Below are positions 1 through 8,643 of a DNA stretch of 64,000 nt, in pieces. Each line of letters opens with the position of its first letter. Position 1 is the first letter of the stretch. The DNA comes from Hungatella sp. UBA5385 (lineage in GTDB: Bacteria; Bacillota; Clostridia; Lachnospirales; Lachnospiraceae), in NCBI GenBank assembly GCA_002409995.1, contig DHOR01000028.1, positions 1 through 64,000 on the forward strand, in the 5' to 3' direction. A program made the translations under genes and the position numbers. The notes beneath the pieces were generated by a model. That model was not told where the DNA came from, made no database searches, and saw nothing but the letters and a program-made list of their open reading frames with translations.

Positions 1-35
1 AACCCCGTCTCGCGCTCTTAAAAAAGCTAGTGTTT

Positions 36-66
36 ATGCGGATTCTCAGACTTTGAGAGTCCGCAT
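36..66 (-). terminator. hairpin downstream of the DUF3788-like gene
   Basis: A 13-bp stem (36-48 with 54-66, one G-U pair) with a 5-nt loop lies a few bases past the stop of the minus-strand gene. The minus-strand T-tract is not immediate, since TTTTTT comes about 10 nt after the stem, so this may be an imperfect terminator or an mRNA 3' end. Bases 1-35 hold no supportable gene. Confidence 0.5.
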
Positions 67-71
67 TTCTA

Positions 72-485
72 TTACTTGGCGCTCTTTTTATAGTCTATCA
101 ATTGATAGACATCGGGTAAATCGCTTTCGCTATAAATGTCGATTTTAAGCGTGGTTAGCTTACCACCATTGATCGGTGCATTTGAAAAAATTAGTTTTAA
201 TTCATCGGCTATGTCAAGTTCCAAAACACCCTGTTTGTTTCTTTCGTTGAAATGAAAAGCTATCGCGAAACAACCATCCTCCGGTTCTCCCCAAAATATT
301 GTTTTTTTCTTTCGAGTGACCTTTGCAAGCCAACCACCATCTTTATAAAAACGCCACTCCAGACCAGCTTCAAAATCTGATAATTTTTCTAACAGTACCT
401 TATACGCAGAAAAGCTATTTCCTAAAATAATGCTTAAATTTTCATCGACCGGCTCTATATTTCTATCTTTTTTAAAATCTATCAT
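72..485 (-). CDS. DUF3788-family hypothetical protein
   Basis: A 137-residue soluble protein without signal peptide or membrane segment. The central pattern WRFYKDGGWLAKV followed by KKKTIFW resembles DUF3788 proteins, small clostridial proteins of unknown biochemistry. Its ATG overlaps the stop of the upstream AraC-type gene in an ATGA junction (482-485), so the two are translationally coupled. DUF3788 genes are often found beside GyrI-like ligand-binding regulators, which suggests a shared role in sensing a small molecule; that role is inference. The family call is from memory of the motif, not from a search. Confidence 0.65.
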   Translation of the reverse strand: MIDFKKDRNIEPVDENLSIILGNSFSAYKVLLEKLSDFEAGLEWRFYKDGGWLAKVTRKKKTIFWGEPEDGCFAIAFHFNERNKQGVLELDIADELKLIFSNAPINGGKLTTLKIDIYSESDLPDVYQLIDYKKSAK

Positions 486-1360
486 AGTATTTTAGCCTCA
501 CTTTTACTCGGTTTTTTGATTGGCAGCCAATACTCAAGAATGGCTCCCGCTGTGCCCTCTTTAGCATGGACTGAAATATCAGGACCATTGTCATATTCGT
601 ATCCGCTTGTTGGCAGCCACTCTGAAATCACACGCTTTCCCAAATCTTGTGTCTCTTCAATTGTTTTTCCCTCATATGAAAAAATGGCCCAAGTATAAGC
701 ATCAACTATATATTCCTCCAAAGATTCCTCTATAGGTGCATCAGTTGCAACCGATATCAAATATCGCCAACTTTCAGCATTTTCATCTGGTATCATCACT
801 TCAAGTAATCCCGATTGCTCTTTTCCTATTAATCTCTTTAACTTCTGGATTGTACCATTATTCCCGGCAATTTTCCAAACTTGTTCAACCGGCTCAGCCA
901 TACCTTCAAAATCACCATAAAGTGGAATGGAAATACCCACGACGCGAAAAGCTTCTTTTGCCTCAATCCTAAATTCCAGACTTTCCACTCCTTTTATCAC
1001 CATTTGAAAACTAAGAGGTGAATACGATTTTACCGACACACCATCTAATTTAACAAGTGAAGGTGCTATTCCATGTACGCTTTGAAATGCACGATTAAAT
1101 GCAGTGGGTGATTGATAGCCGTATTTTAATGCCACATCTATGATTTTCATATCATCGCTTTTCAAATCAACCACTGCCAAAGACATTCTCCTGCGCCGGA
1201 TATATTCCGATAAGGGAACTCCTGTCATATAAGCAAACATTCTCTGAAAATGATAAGTGGAGCAGCCTACTATTTTAGCAATATCCTCGGTGTTCAAGGT
1301 ATCTGTAATATGTTGTTCAATGTAAATAATTGCCTCATTCATTTTTTCTATCCAATCCAT
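482..1360 (-). CDS. AraC-family regulator with GyrI-like effector domain
   Basis: Residues about 1-105 form a double helix-turn-helix AraC DNA-binding domain (EDIAKIVGCSTYHFQRMF, then GYQSPTAFNRAFQ). Residues about 125-290 resemble the GyrI/SOB-type effector-binding fold (VVGISIPLYGDF near its start; ISVHAKEGTAGAILEYWLPI at the end). The domain order, HTH first and ligand domain last, is that of Rob/SoxS-GyrI fusions that sense small hydrophobic compounds. Three ATGs lie close together; GGAG abuts the first (1369) and is 9 nt from the one at 1360, which I prefer. It is co-transcribed with the DUF3788-like gene. The specific ligand cannot be read from sequence. Confidence 0.82.
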   Translation of the reverse strand: MDWIEKMNEAIIYIEQHITDTLNTEDIAKIVGCSTYHFQRMFAYMTGVPLSEYIRRRRMSLAVVDLKSDDMKIIDVALKYGYQSPTAFNRAFQSVHGIAPSLVKLDGVSVKSYSPLSFQMVIKGVESLEFRIEAKEAFRVVGISIPLYGDFEGMAEPVEQVWKIAGNNGTIQKLKRLIGKEQSGLLEVMIPDENAESWRYLISVATDAPIEESLEEYIVDAYTWAIFSYEGKTIEETQDLGKRVISEWLPTSGYEYDNGPDISVHAKEGTAGAILEYWLPIKKPSKSEAKIL

Positions 1361-1510
1361 TTTCATCATCTCCAGTATTATTTATATATTTATTATACGG
1401 CACTACAAAGGTTTTGTCCTCTCCTCTTGCATAATAATTAGAGAGCAAGCACGCCGTTACAAGTGCCATTTTGCCAATGCTTTTCCACTATCAATACCGC
1501 TTAAAGATCA

Positions 1511-2785
1511 TTAAATAAAGATCATTAGTTCTGTAGTAAATATATTATCTTCAAATGAATATTGAAATACCCCATCATATTTATCTATACGTTCTTTTAC
1601 ACTTTTTAATCCCAATCCATGTATTTGTTTATTAAGCTTATTAGTAATTAGATGATTTTTAATTAGATTTGGAGCTTTTTCATAATTGTTTTTGATTGTT
1701 ATGATTAAAATATTATGAATTTTGTTTATTTTTATTATAAGCCTTCTATTATTTATTTCACAATTTAAAGATGCTTCAATTGCATTATCCAAGAGGTTTC
1801 CTAAGATAACACTGAGGTCCTCCTGCTTAAGAGTATGACAGGCTCCAATAACATCAACATCTACAGTTACCTTTATATTATTATTTTCAGCTTCATTTTT
1901 CTTATGGTTAATTATGTAATCAATATACTCGTTACCAGAGTATGTTATATTGTTTGAAGATACTAATAATTTTTTCTTGTTTTTAATATAAGCAATAGAT
2001 TCTTCATATTCCTTTTTTTCTAACAGATATAATATATGTAGTGAAAAATATTGCAGATCATGACTTAATTTTGCTATTTGTTCATTGTATTGTTTAAACG
2101 TATTATATTCAGTCTTATATATATTATTTTGGACTTTTAAAAGAGCCTCTAATTCTTCGGCTTTTTTCCAGCGATTATAATAAATTAATATAATTATGTT
2201 CATTAAAAAGAAAGAAATATATAATACCCAACCTAATAATACTATTAAATTAGAGTGTTTGAATGTTATCCAGCTTAAAATAATTGTAAATACGCCAATT
2301 GAAATTAATAATGCATATTTCCTTTTAATATATTTATTCAGTAAAAATTTAAATAGAATTGTAGTAATTATCAAACAGGATTTATCGATAAATATGTAGT
2401 ATATTCTGAAATCTGATGATACGGATATAACATCTGATAAATAATTGTTATTTTTCAAAAGGGTTCCTAATAATGCTGCAATAGTAAAATCATTAGTAGT
2501 TATTAGAATTATAGAAATAATGAGCAAAAAAAAGTTTTCTAATATATCTCTATTTATATACAAAAACGACACGATCATCACATATAAAACAAAAATTAGT
2601 ATTGTAAAATTTGTGAAGGGAGTTATAAGGTTTATAACAACTATGCAGATACTTATAGGTATTGATAAAAAAAGTCCGTACATAGCAGTTTTGATATTTA
2701 ATTCATATTTTAAATTTATCAACCAAAAAGTACATAAAGTTTCAATTAAGGTAGCTAGTATTTCAAAACCAATTTTCAAAATCAT
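1511..2785 (-). CDS. GHKL-type sensor histidine kinase (AgrC-like)
   Basis: A 424-residue membrane kinase. Residues 1-205 contain about six hydrophobic segments, then a short linker and a dimerisation/phosphoacceptor region with H242 in KLSHDLQYF. The C-terminal ATPase domain has the N-box around N334 (LLDNAIEASL) and the G-box GLGLKSVKERI (390-400). This is the layout of AgrC/BlpH/VirS-type peptide-sensing kinases of the HATPase_c_5 group. Its start overlaps the stop of the upstream LytTR regulator (ATGA at 2782-2785). The neighbourhood contains an exporter but no recognisable agrB or peptide precursor. The gene is strikingly AT-rich. It probably senses a peptide or an exporter substrate at the membrane; the ligand is unknown. 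Confidence 0.88.
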   Translation of the reverse strand: MILKIGFEILATLIETLCTFWLINLKYELNIKTAMYGLFLSIPISICIVVINLITPFTNFTILIFVLYVMIVSFLYINRDILENFFLLIISIILITTNDFTIAALLGTLLKNNNYLSDVISVSSDFRIYYIFIDKSCLIITTILFKFLLNKYIKRKYALLISIGVFTIILSWITFKHSNLIVLLGWVLYISFFLMNIIILIYYNRWKKAEELEALLKVQNNIYKTEYNTFKQYNEQIAKLSHDLQYFSLHILYLLEKKEYEESIAYIKNKKKLLVSSNNITYSGNEYIDYIINHKKNEAENNNIKVTVDVDVIGACHTLKQEDLSVILGNLLDNAIEASLNCEINNRRLIIKINKIHNILIITIKNNYEKAPNLIKNHLITNKLNKQIHGLGLKSVKERIDKYDGVFQYSFEDNIFTTELMIFI

Positions 2786-3504
2786 AATTTAGAACTCCAA
2801 AATGTTATTACGTGCTTCTTAACCTTGTCAAGATATGTATAACCAATCGGTAATATGGTATTATTTTCTAAAATGACATTATTTTTATCTATTTTAGTTA
2901 CATAATGTAGGTTAACAATATAACCTCTTTCGATCATTATATAATTATTAGAAATACTGTTTAAATCTTCTAATAGTGTATGTAATGCTTTACGTTCTTT
3001 AATTTGGTCTTTAAAAGTTACTATTACAGAGGATTTAGACTCTTTGTAACAATATATGATTTCATTGCATGCTATTTTAATATGTTTTCTTGGTGATATA
3101 ATATAGTAGTTTTTACTATTAATAAGATCAATTCTTTTTAAAGCAGTTCTCATTGCTAAATCAAATGAACTGTCCAGATCACTTTTAACTAAATATCTAA
3201 ATACCTCCAGTTCTATTGCTTCAATTGCATATTGAGTATAGGAAGATACAATTATAATCAAGCTTTTTGAATGTAATTGTTTTATTCTTTTAATTGTCTC
3301 AAGCCCATTTAATTCAGACATTTCAATATCAACAAATATAATGTCAAAACACACACCTTCTTCAACATCATATAATAAATCTATTGCTTGGTTATATTGT
3401 TTGGAATGAAATGCCTTATTGTTTAAAATTGAATAATTATTTATATAATTTTCCAAAGCCTTGATTGCGGTTTGTTGGTCGTCACAAATTGCGATTTGGT
3501 ACAT
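2782..3504 (-). CDS. LytTR-family response regulator (AgrA-like)
   Basis: A 240-residue regulator with an N-terminal receiver domain (acidic pocket D8/D9, phosphoacceptor D59 in IIFVDIEM, conserved lysine in FRYLVKSD) and a C-terminal LytTR DNA-binding domain (about 140-235, with NYIMIERGYIVNLHYV). The start is set at 3504 because AGGAGGT lies 4 nt upstream of that ATG; a longer in-frame extension to 3528 has no ribosome-binding site. It is the first gene of the two-component operon and is transcribed away from the ABC exporter. Tandem repeats in front of the exporter fit the spacing of LytTR sites, so the exporter is its likely target. Confidence 0.9.
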   Translation of the reverse strand: MYQIAICDDQQTAIKALENYINNYSILNNKAFHSKQYNQAIDLLYDVEEGVCFDIIFVDIEMSELNGLETIKRIKQLHSKSLIIIVSSYTQYAIEAIELEVFRYLVKSDLDSSFDLAMRTALKRIDLINSKNYYIISPRKHIKIACNEIIYCYKESKSSVIVTFKDQIKERKALHTLLEDLNSISNNYIMIERGYIVNLHYVTKIDKNNVILENNTILPIGYTYLDKVKKHVITFWSSKL

Positions 3505-3632
3505 GCTTACCTCCTGAAATAAATTCATCTAGTATACTTTATATTAATTTATCAAATTATGCAATTACTTTTATCATGTAACTTTTATGCCCTACAACGG
3601 TATTACTATATGAACAACCCTTATTTAAGATA

Positions 3633-3665
3633 AGAGTTACGGACCATAAGCAGTAATTTAAGGAC
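3633..3665 (+). promoter_or_regulatory. candidate LytTR tandem operator
   Basis: Two direct repeats, AGAGTTACGGAC (3633-3644) and TAATTTAAGGAC (3654-3665), agree at 8 of 12 positions and are exactly 21 bp apart, two helical turns. Their first nine bases approach the known AgrA/LytTR half-site [TA][AC][CA]GTTN[AG][TG] at 7 and 8 of 9 positions. They end about 21 bp before a TATACT -10 box (3687-3692) that has no good -35, as expected for an activated promoter. Confidence 0.5.
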
Positions 3666-3686
3666 ATTTTATAAAAATGTATTCAT

Positions 3687-3692
3687 TATACT
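3687..3692 (+). promoter_or_regulatory. -10 box of the ABC exporter promoter
   Basis: TATACT lies 17 bp downstream of a region (3664-3669) lacking a TTGACA-like -35. This is typical of promoters that need an activator bound next to RNA polymerase, here probably the divergent LytTR regulator. Confidence 0.4.
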
Positions 3693-3714
3693 CTATATTC
3701 TTAGAGGGAGGTAA

Positions 3715-3765
3715 ATGGGATTATTAAGTTATGATTATGAAAGGGTGTCAAATGAAGCATTTTAA
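3715..3765 (+). CDS. 16-codon upstream ORF overlapping the exporter start
   Basis: ATG at 3715 is preceded 3 nt away by GAGGGAGG, the best ribosome-binding site in this leader, and opens a frame encoding MGLLSYDYERVSNEAF before TAA. The frame ends 11 nt inside the exporter gene, in another frame. It could be a regulatory leader whose translation controls exporter initiation, or a very short peptide. It has no leader (GG) or AgrD-like motif, and expression is unproven. Confidence 0.35.
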   Translation: MGLLSYDYERVSNEAF

Positions 3766-5449
3766 ATTATATAAGATGAAATATCTTTTTTTATTATTAG
3801 CCATTATATTTTATAGCACATTAGATTTAACTAAGTTTCTGATCTTAGGTAATATGGTTGATATGTTTTATAATTTGTCAATTTATAAAGAACGAGTTTA
3901 TTTAGGAATTATAATAATATCTTCTATTTCTATCTTGGTGTATTTAATAGATGTTTTCCTACCATATTTTAAAAATATAATTGTTGAGGAAGATATAAAT
4001 AAAATCAGATTAGAGATTGGAAATAAAATAATCAATATACCTTTTAAAAACTTAGAAAAAATGCAGTTTGGTGAGATATTAACCAAAGCAATGTCTGATA
4101 TTGACAGGGTTCAAAGATTTATAGAATTAGATCTAAGTAATTTTCTAATGCTGCTTTTTAAAGGGGTTATAGCCGGAGTCATTTGTTTATTAATTAATTG
4201 GAAGTTTTTAATTGCATTTATATTGACGATTCCTATAATAATTATTTTAAGTATTATATCTGGTAAGTTTGAAGAAAAGCTGCTAGCTTCTCAGAAAGAA
4301 GAAACATCAAATCTAAACAGTTTTCTGATGGATATCATTAATAATCTAGTGGTTGTAAAGTCATTTAATTTATCAAATAAATTTCTTCGGATTTTCCAGG
4401 ATAAAAGTAGAAGTGTAAAAAGAATTGAATACAATATCTACCAGAGGCGTGCTTTATTCTCTTTTATTAATGCTATTTCTTTATTATTACCCACTATTAT
4501 AATGATGATAGTAGGAGTATTGTTAGTGAGCAAAGGAGAATTAACAACTGGGGAATTTACAATAATGTTAGCAATGAGCAGCAGAATAGCCAATCTATTA
4601 GGTGGTACTCAAGACTTTATTTATAATTACCAAGGATATAAAACCAGCTATAATAGGCTTTTAGAGCTAATCAACGTACCGGAAGAGGAAAATAGATCAG
4701 CCATTTTGGGACAAATGACCGATCATTGTATGATTTTTAAGAATGTATCATTTTGTTATAACAATAACAAGGCTTTGGATAACATAAATATGGAAGTAAA
4801 AAAAGGAGAACATATCGCATTAGTGGGAAGAAGCGGTTGTGGAAAAAGTACTTTAATTAAGCTGATTTCTTCTTTGTATTATGATTATGATGGACAGATC
4901 ACGATTAATGGCATCAGCAGCATACCAGGAAATCAGAGATTTGTTAGAGATCAGATAACTCTTGTTTTACAAGGGAATTATTTATTCCCTATTAGTATTA
5001 GAGATAATATAACACTCTTTTCTGAAAAATATACAGAAAAAGATATAATAGAAGCTTCAAAAGTGGCAGGAATTTATGATTTTATACTGAGTTTGCCAGA
5101 GGGGTTTGATACCATAGTTGAAAATGGAGGTATTAACTTTTCAGGTGGACAGAGGCAAAGACTCTGTATTGCCAGGGCATATTTAAAAAAATCTCAATTA
5201 GTATTGTTAGATGAGTTTACATCTGCTTTAGATGTAAATATGGAAAAACAAATTCTTGACTCTATTGAGGATTGGTTACATGATAAAACTCTGATTACAG
5301 TAGCTCATCGTTTATCCACCATAAGAAATACAGATCGTATTTATTATTTTGAAAATGGTAGAATTGTCGAAAATGGTACTTATGAAGAATTATGTAATTT
5401 AAAAGGGGCATTTTATCATTTGTTCAAAGGAGAGATTGTAGGTAGGTGA
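3752..5449 (+). CDS. ABC exporter half-transporter (membrane plus ATPase), subunit 1
   Basis: A 565-residue fused permease-ATPase of the type IV exporter fold. The N-terminal half has about six membrane segments. The nucleotide-binding domain has Walker A GRSGCGKST near residue 360, signature SGGQRQRL, Walker B LVLLDEFTSALD with catalytic glutamate present, and H-loop VAHRLSTI. I chose the ATG at 3752 (AAGGG 6 nt upstream) over upstream ATGs at 3731 and 3737, which lack a ribosome-binding site. The stop is 4 nt before the second half-transporter, so a heterodimer is likely. No accessory peptidase domain or transpeptidase is seen. Substrate could be a peptide, toxin or drug; divergent AgrCA-like genes favour a peptide or antimicrobial. 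Confidence 0.88.
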   Translation: MKHFKLYKMKYLFLLLAIIFYSTLDLTKFLILGNMVDMFYNLSIYKERVYLGIIIISSISILVYLIDVFLPYFKNIIVEEDINKIRLEIGNKIINIPFKNLEKMQFGEILTKAMSDIDRVQRFIELDLSNFLMLLFKGVIAGVICLLINWKFLIAFILTIPIIIILSIISGKFEEKLLASQKEETSNLNSFLMDIINNLVVVKSFNLSNKFLRIFQDKSRSVKRIEYNIYQRRALFSFINAISLLLPTIIMMIVGVLLVSKGELTTGEFTIMLAMSSRIANLLGGTQDFIYNYQGYKTSYNRLLELINVPEEENRSAILGQMTDHCMIFKNVSFCYNNNKALDNINMEVKKGEHIALVGRSGCGKSTLIKLISSLYYDYDGQITINGISSIPGNQRFVRDQITLVLQGNYLFPISIRDNITLFSEKYTEKDIIEASKVAGIYDFILSLPEGFDTIVENGGINFSGGQRQRLCIARAYLKKSQLVLLDEFTSALDVNMEKQILDSIEDWLHDKTLITVAHRLSTIRNTDRIYYFENGRIVENGTYEELCNLKGAFYHLFKGEIVGR

Positions 5450-5453
5450 TATA

Positions 5454-7181
5454 TTGAAAAGTAAAAATATGAAACAATTAAAATGGCTTTTCCAATTTAT
5501 AAAGCCGCATCAAATAAAATGGGGCGCAGGTTTTCTCATTGATATTATAGGTTCTGGAATATATCAGATTTGTAATGGTATTGCTCTGGAAAACATTGGA
5601 GCGGGATTAATTAACAGTGACAAATGTTTCGTTTTTTATGGTTTAAAAACTATTATGTTCGGAGCTGGAGTTATAACAATAACAGGAGCATTATTCTGGT
5701 TATTATATGGAGCATCCATATCATTGTTTCGTGAAAATCTTAAAATAAATACTTTTAAAAAGATCTTAAATAAAAAACATGACATAGTAAAAGATTCTCC
5801 AGCTAAGATGTTAACTCTTTTAAATCAGGATATTGATATGTCTATTAGTATTTTTGGTGATGAATTACGACCTTTTATTTACGGACTTGGAACAAGCCTT
5901 ATTGCAATTGCTGTTATCTTTTATACTAATATTTGGATAGGGATTATCTGTTTAAGCACTTTTGCAGGTAATATTTTTATTACTTTATATTTTAAAGATA
6001 AGCAGGAGGAGGCAGTTAATAAAAGGCAAAAGGCATTAGAGAATCTAAATCATCAATACAATGCACTTTATGAGGGGGCTGCAGTTCTAAAAAGTGGTAA
6101 TATTTATGAAAAGCCAATACAATGGGTTACAGAAGCAACTAAAAAGGTTAGTGATGCAAAAAAGACTGAACGTTTCATAGCTCTTAAACAAAATCTGCTA
6201 ATACAACTATTTTTAAACTTAAACAATGTACTGCCTATGACCTTAGGTGTTTATTTATATTCAACTGGGATATTGGAAATCGGAAAAGTATTTTTTCTTA
6301 TACAGATGTCAATACAATTTATATTTGACTATCAATTAATGGGACCGGCTTTAATCAATATATCAAAGGCAATAGCAGGAGAAAAGCGAATATATGAATT
6401 GAGTAACGAAGCAGATGAAGATAGTGAATATGGTGTAGAAGAAGTTGTTAATAATAATGAGATAGCCTTAGATTTTGAAAATATAAAAGTCATGTATGAT
6501 GATAAATTAACTTTAACTATTGATAAATTACAGATTCCTAAAAATAAATTAATAGCTGTTGTAGGTGATAGCGGTGCTGGAAAAAGCACCTTTTTAAAAC
6601 TAATTCTTCAACTAATCCCTTGGACAGGTCAATTAAAAGTGTTTAATACAGCCGCCCGGGATTATAAGTTGGAAAAACTACGCAGTATATTTGCTTATAT
6701 AGAACAGACACCTAAGATTTTGAATCTAAGTATATTAGATAATATTCTTTTAGGTAACCAAGAGGCAACCAGTGAAGAAGTTAAAGAAGTAGTTATTAAG
6801 GCTGGGGTAGATGAATTTGCAGCTAAGCTGGTAAATGGATATGATACAATTATAGGAGAAGATGGATTTGGTTTATCAGGTGGAGAATGTCAACGAATAG
6901 CTATTGCAAGAGCCTTATTGAAGGATTCCCTAATTTTATTAATGGATGAAGTGACCTCTGCATTGGATAATAAGTCAGAATCTATAATTCAAGAAACCAT
7001 AGAGCGGTTTAGATATAATCATACTATAATAATAGCAGCTCATCGTTTGAAAACTATAAAAAATGCAGATTATATACTTGTATTTAAGAAAGGCGAAATA
7101 ATTGAATTTGGCAGCCCTGAAGAGCTGCTTCAGAATAATGGATATTATTATAATCTAATTAATAATAAAACTGACTTATAA
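5454..7181 (+). CDS. ABC exporter half-transporter, subunit 2
   Basis: A 575-residue partner of the preceding gene with the same permease-ATPase order. Walker A is GDSGAGKST, the signature is LSGGECQRI, Walker B LILLMDEVTSALD and the H-loop AAHRLKTI, so both ATP sites appear catalytically competent. Translation starts at TTG (5454) with AGGTG 7 nt upstream; no in-frame ATG is near enough. Only 4 nt separate it from subunit 1, so the two are co-translated. The sequence stays AT-rich to the end of this gene and composition changes soon after, which marks a possible boundary of an acquired cassette. Confidence 0.88.
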   Translation: MKSKNMKQLKWLFQFIKPHQIKWGAGFLIDIIGSGIYQICNGIALENIGAGLINSDKCFVFYGLKTIMFGAGVITITGALFWLLYGASISLFRENLKINTFKKILNKKHDIVKDSPAKMLTLLNQDIDMSISIFGDELRPFIYGLGTSLIAIAVIFYTNIWIGIICLSTFAGNIFITLYFKDKQEEAVNKRQKALENLNHQYNALYEGAAVLKSGNIYEKPIQWVTEATKKVSDAKKTERFIALKQNLLIQLFLNLNNVLPMTLGVYLYSTGILEIGKVFFLIQMSIQFIFDYQLMGPALINISKAIAGEKRIYELSNEADEDSEYGVEEVVNNNEIALDFENIKVMYDDKLTLTIDKLQIPKNKLIAVVGDSGAGKSTFLKLILQLIPWTGQLKVFNTAARDYKLEKLRSIFAYIEQTPKILNLSILDNILLGNQEATSEEVKEVVIKAGVDEFAAKLVNGYDTIIGEDGFGLSGGECQRIAIARALLKDSLILLMDEVTSALDNKSESIIQETIERFRYNHTIIIAAHRLKTIKNADYILVFKKGEIIEFGSPEELLQNNGYYYNLINNKTDL

Positions 7182-7300
7182 TATTAAATTTTGGAGTTTA
7201 TTAAGAGAAAATAAAGATATGATCAAATTTTGTATGATATGATTCTAAGAGGTGCTTTATTAATATATGAAGTGAAAAATGAATTAATAAAGGAGATATT

Positions 7301-7783
7301 ATGCGTAAAATATATTTTGATATAACTAAAAACAACACCTCCGCAGCCTCCATAGGTATAATAGGAAGTGATGCTGATGCTGAGGCTATTCCAGCCGGAG
7401 CAGTTTTAAGCTCCATGAGCATCAAAGATAAGAATGATGAGTATCAAAGACTTGCAGATGAGTATGATATACAGTGTATCTTTGATGATAATATTCCTCA
7501 GATTGATTTCTATACCATACCCTGTGTTGATATTATAGCAACAGACAGCAGAGGCGGTTTTATAGGAAGTGTGGCAAATGTGTGGGATATGGAAGGTGAC
7601 GCACCTATCTGCTATATTGCTCCTGACAGGGAATGTTTTTTAATAGCGTCAAATGCTGCGGAATTTTTGGAAAATGCTGCTGTATGGCAGATGAATATGA
7701 AACCATATGATGGAATCACCATCTTTTCTTCAAAAGAAGAGGCTGAAAGCCAGCTTGATTTCGTGACCATTGATGACATATAA
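7301..7783 (+). CDS. hypothetical protein, possibly SUKH/SMI1-like
   Basis: A 160-residue soluble acidic protein with no signal peptide. It follows AAAGGAG and is separated from the exporter by about 120 AT-rich bases. The stretch GGFIGSVANVWD followed by ICYIAPDRECFLIASNAAEFL has the rhythm of SMI1/KNR4 (SUKH) domains, where a glycine-rich turn precedes a short strand and an A-x-x-EFL helix. SUKH proteins are often immunity proteins, but no toxin is next to it, so I assign no function. The family suggestion is weak. Confidence 0.55.
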   Translation: MRKIYFDITKNNTSAASIGIIGSDADAEAIPAGAVLSSMSIKDKNDEYQRLADEYDIQCIFDDNIPQIDFYTIPCVDIIATDSRGGFIGSVANVWDMEGDAPICYIAPDRECFLIASNAAEFLENAAVWQMNMKPYDGITIFSSKEEAESQLDFVTIDDI

Positions 7784-7967
7784 GGCTTCTTTTATCTATA
7801 CACAAATTTAATTATATGTTAAAATGCAGTTATAGGAATAAGAAATATTATTGAAATATTTTTTTGAAACCCATTAATATGGCTGCACTTGGGCATAATG
7901 ATTTTCGAGCACCTGGGGGATTTGGTTAAGAGTAAGTGACAGCTAATCTACTAAAGGAGGAGATATT

Positions 7968-8564
7968 GTGGAACGAGTGATTACAATCAGCCGTGAATTC
8001 GGCAGTGGAGGCCGTGAACTTGGAGTGAAGCTGGCAAAGAGTCTTGGAATTCCATTTTATGATAAAGAACTGATTGCTATGGCTGCGGAAGAAAGCGATC
8101 TTTCAGAAGAGGATTTTCTTCATTATGATGAGCGCATTCCGGCAATGCAAGACCCTATGGACAGACATTTGTATACACCGTTTTCATCTATATACGAAGT
8201 TCCTATGTCAGATCAGATATTTCTGGCACAGTCCAGAGTGATTCGGAAACTGGCAGAACAAGGTCCATGTGTGATTGTGGGCCGTTGTGCAGATATGGTT
8301 TTGGAGGATAGTGTCAATCTCTTTATTTATGCTAAAATGAAAGACCGCCTTAACCGTATGAATGCTCTTGATACAGGGATTGCACCTGAGATGATGGAGA
8401 CTCAGATTCGTGATATAGATCGTAAGAGGAAAGACTATTATCAGTATTATACAGGCAATGAGTGGGGAAAGGCACAGAATTACCATCTGTGTGTGGAAAG
8501 CGGACTGGTAGGTGTGGAGGGCTGCTTAAAAGCTGTTCTGGCTTATTTGGAGCTTATGAAATAG
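7968..8564 (+). CDS. cytidylate-kinase-like family protein
   Basis: A 198-residue P-loop protein. The N-terminus VITISREFGSGGRELGVKLA carries the nucleotide-binding loop in the form seen in the AAA_26 / cytidylate-kinase-like family, followed by FYDKELI and the lid-type stretch RKRKDYYQYY. True Cmk is longer and has a GRD-type CMP-binding region that is absent here, so the substrate is uncertain. Start is GTG at 7968 behind AAAGGAGGAG. It stands alone between short spacers, and the 180 bp upstream show no clear regulatory element. Confidence 0.8.
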   Translation: MERVITISREFGSGGRELGVKLAKSLGIPFYDKELIAMAAEESDLSEEDFLHYDERIPAMQDPMDRHLYTPFSSIYEVPMSDQIFLAQSRVIRKLAEQGPCVIVGRCADMVLEDSVNLFIYAKMKDRLNRMNALDTGIAPEMMETQIRDIDRKRKDYYQYYTGNEWGKAQNYHLCVESGLVGVEGCLKAVLAYLELMK

Positions 8565-8643
8565 TATTTTAACCGTAAGAATATTGTAAATGATAAAATA
8601 CGTAAATAATGGTATAATACCATAAAAGGTTAAAGGGAGTGAT

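Noticed and set aside
1..35. C-terminal end of an upstream plus-strand gene (frame ending in TAA at about position 21)
   Set aside because: Only six codons are available, which is too few to support a gene.
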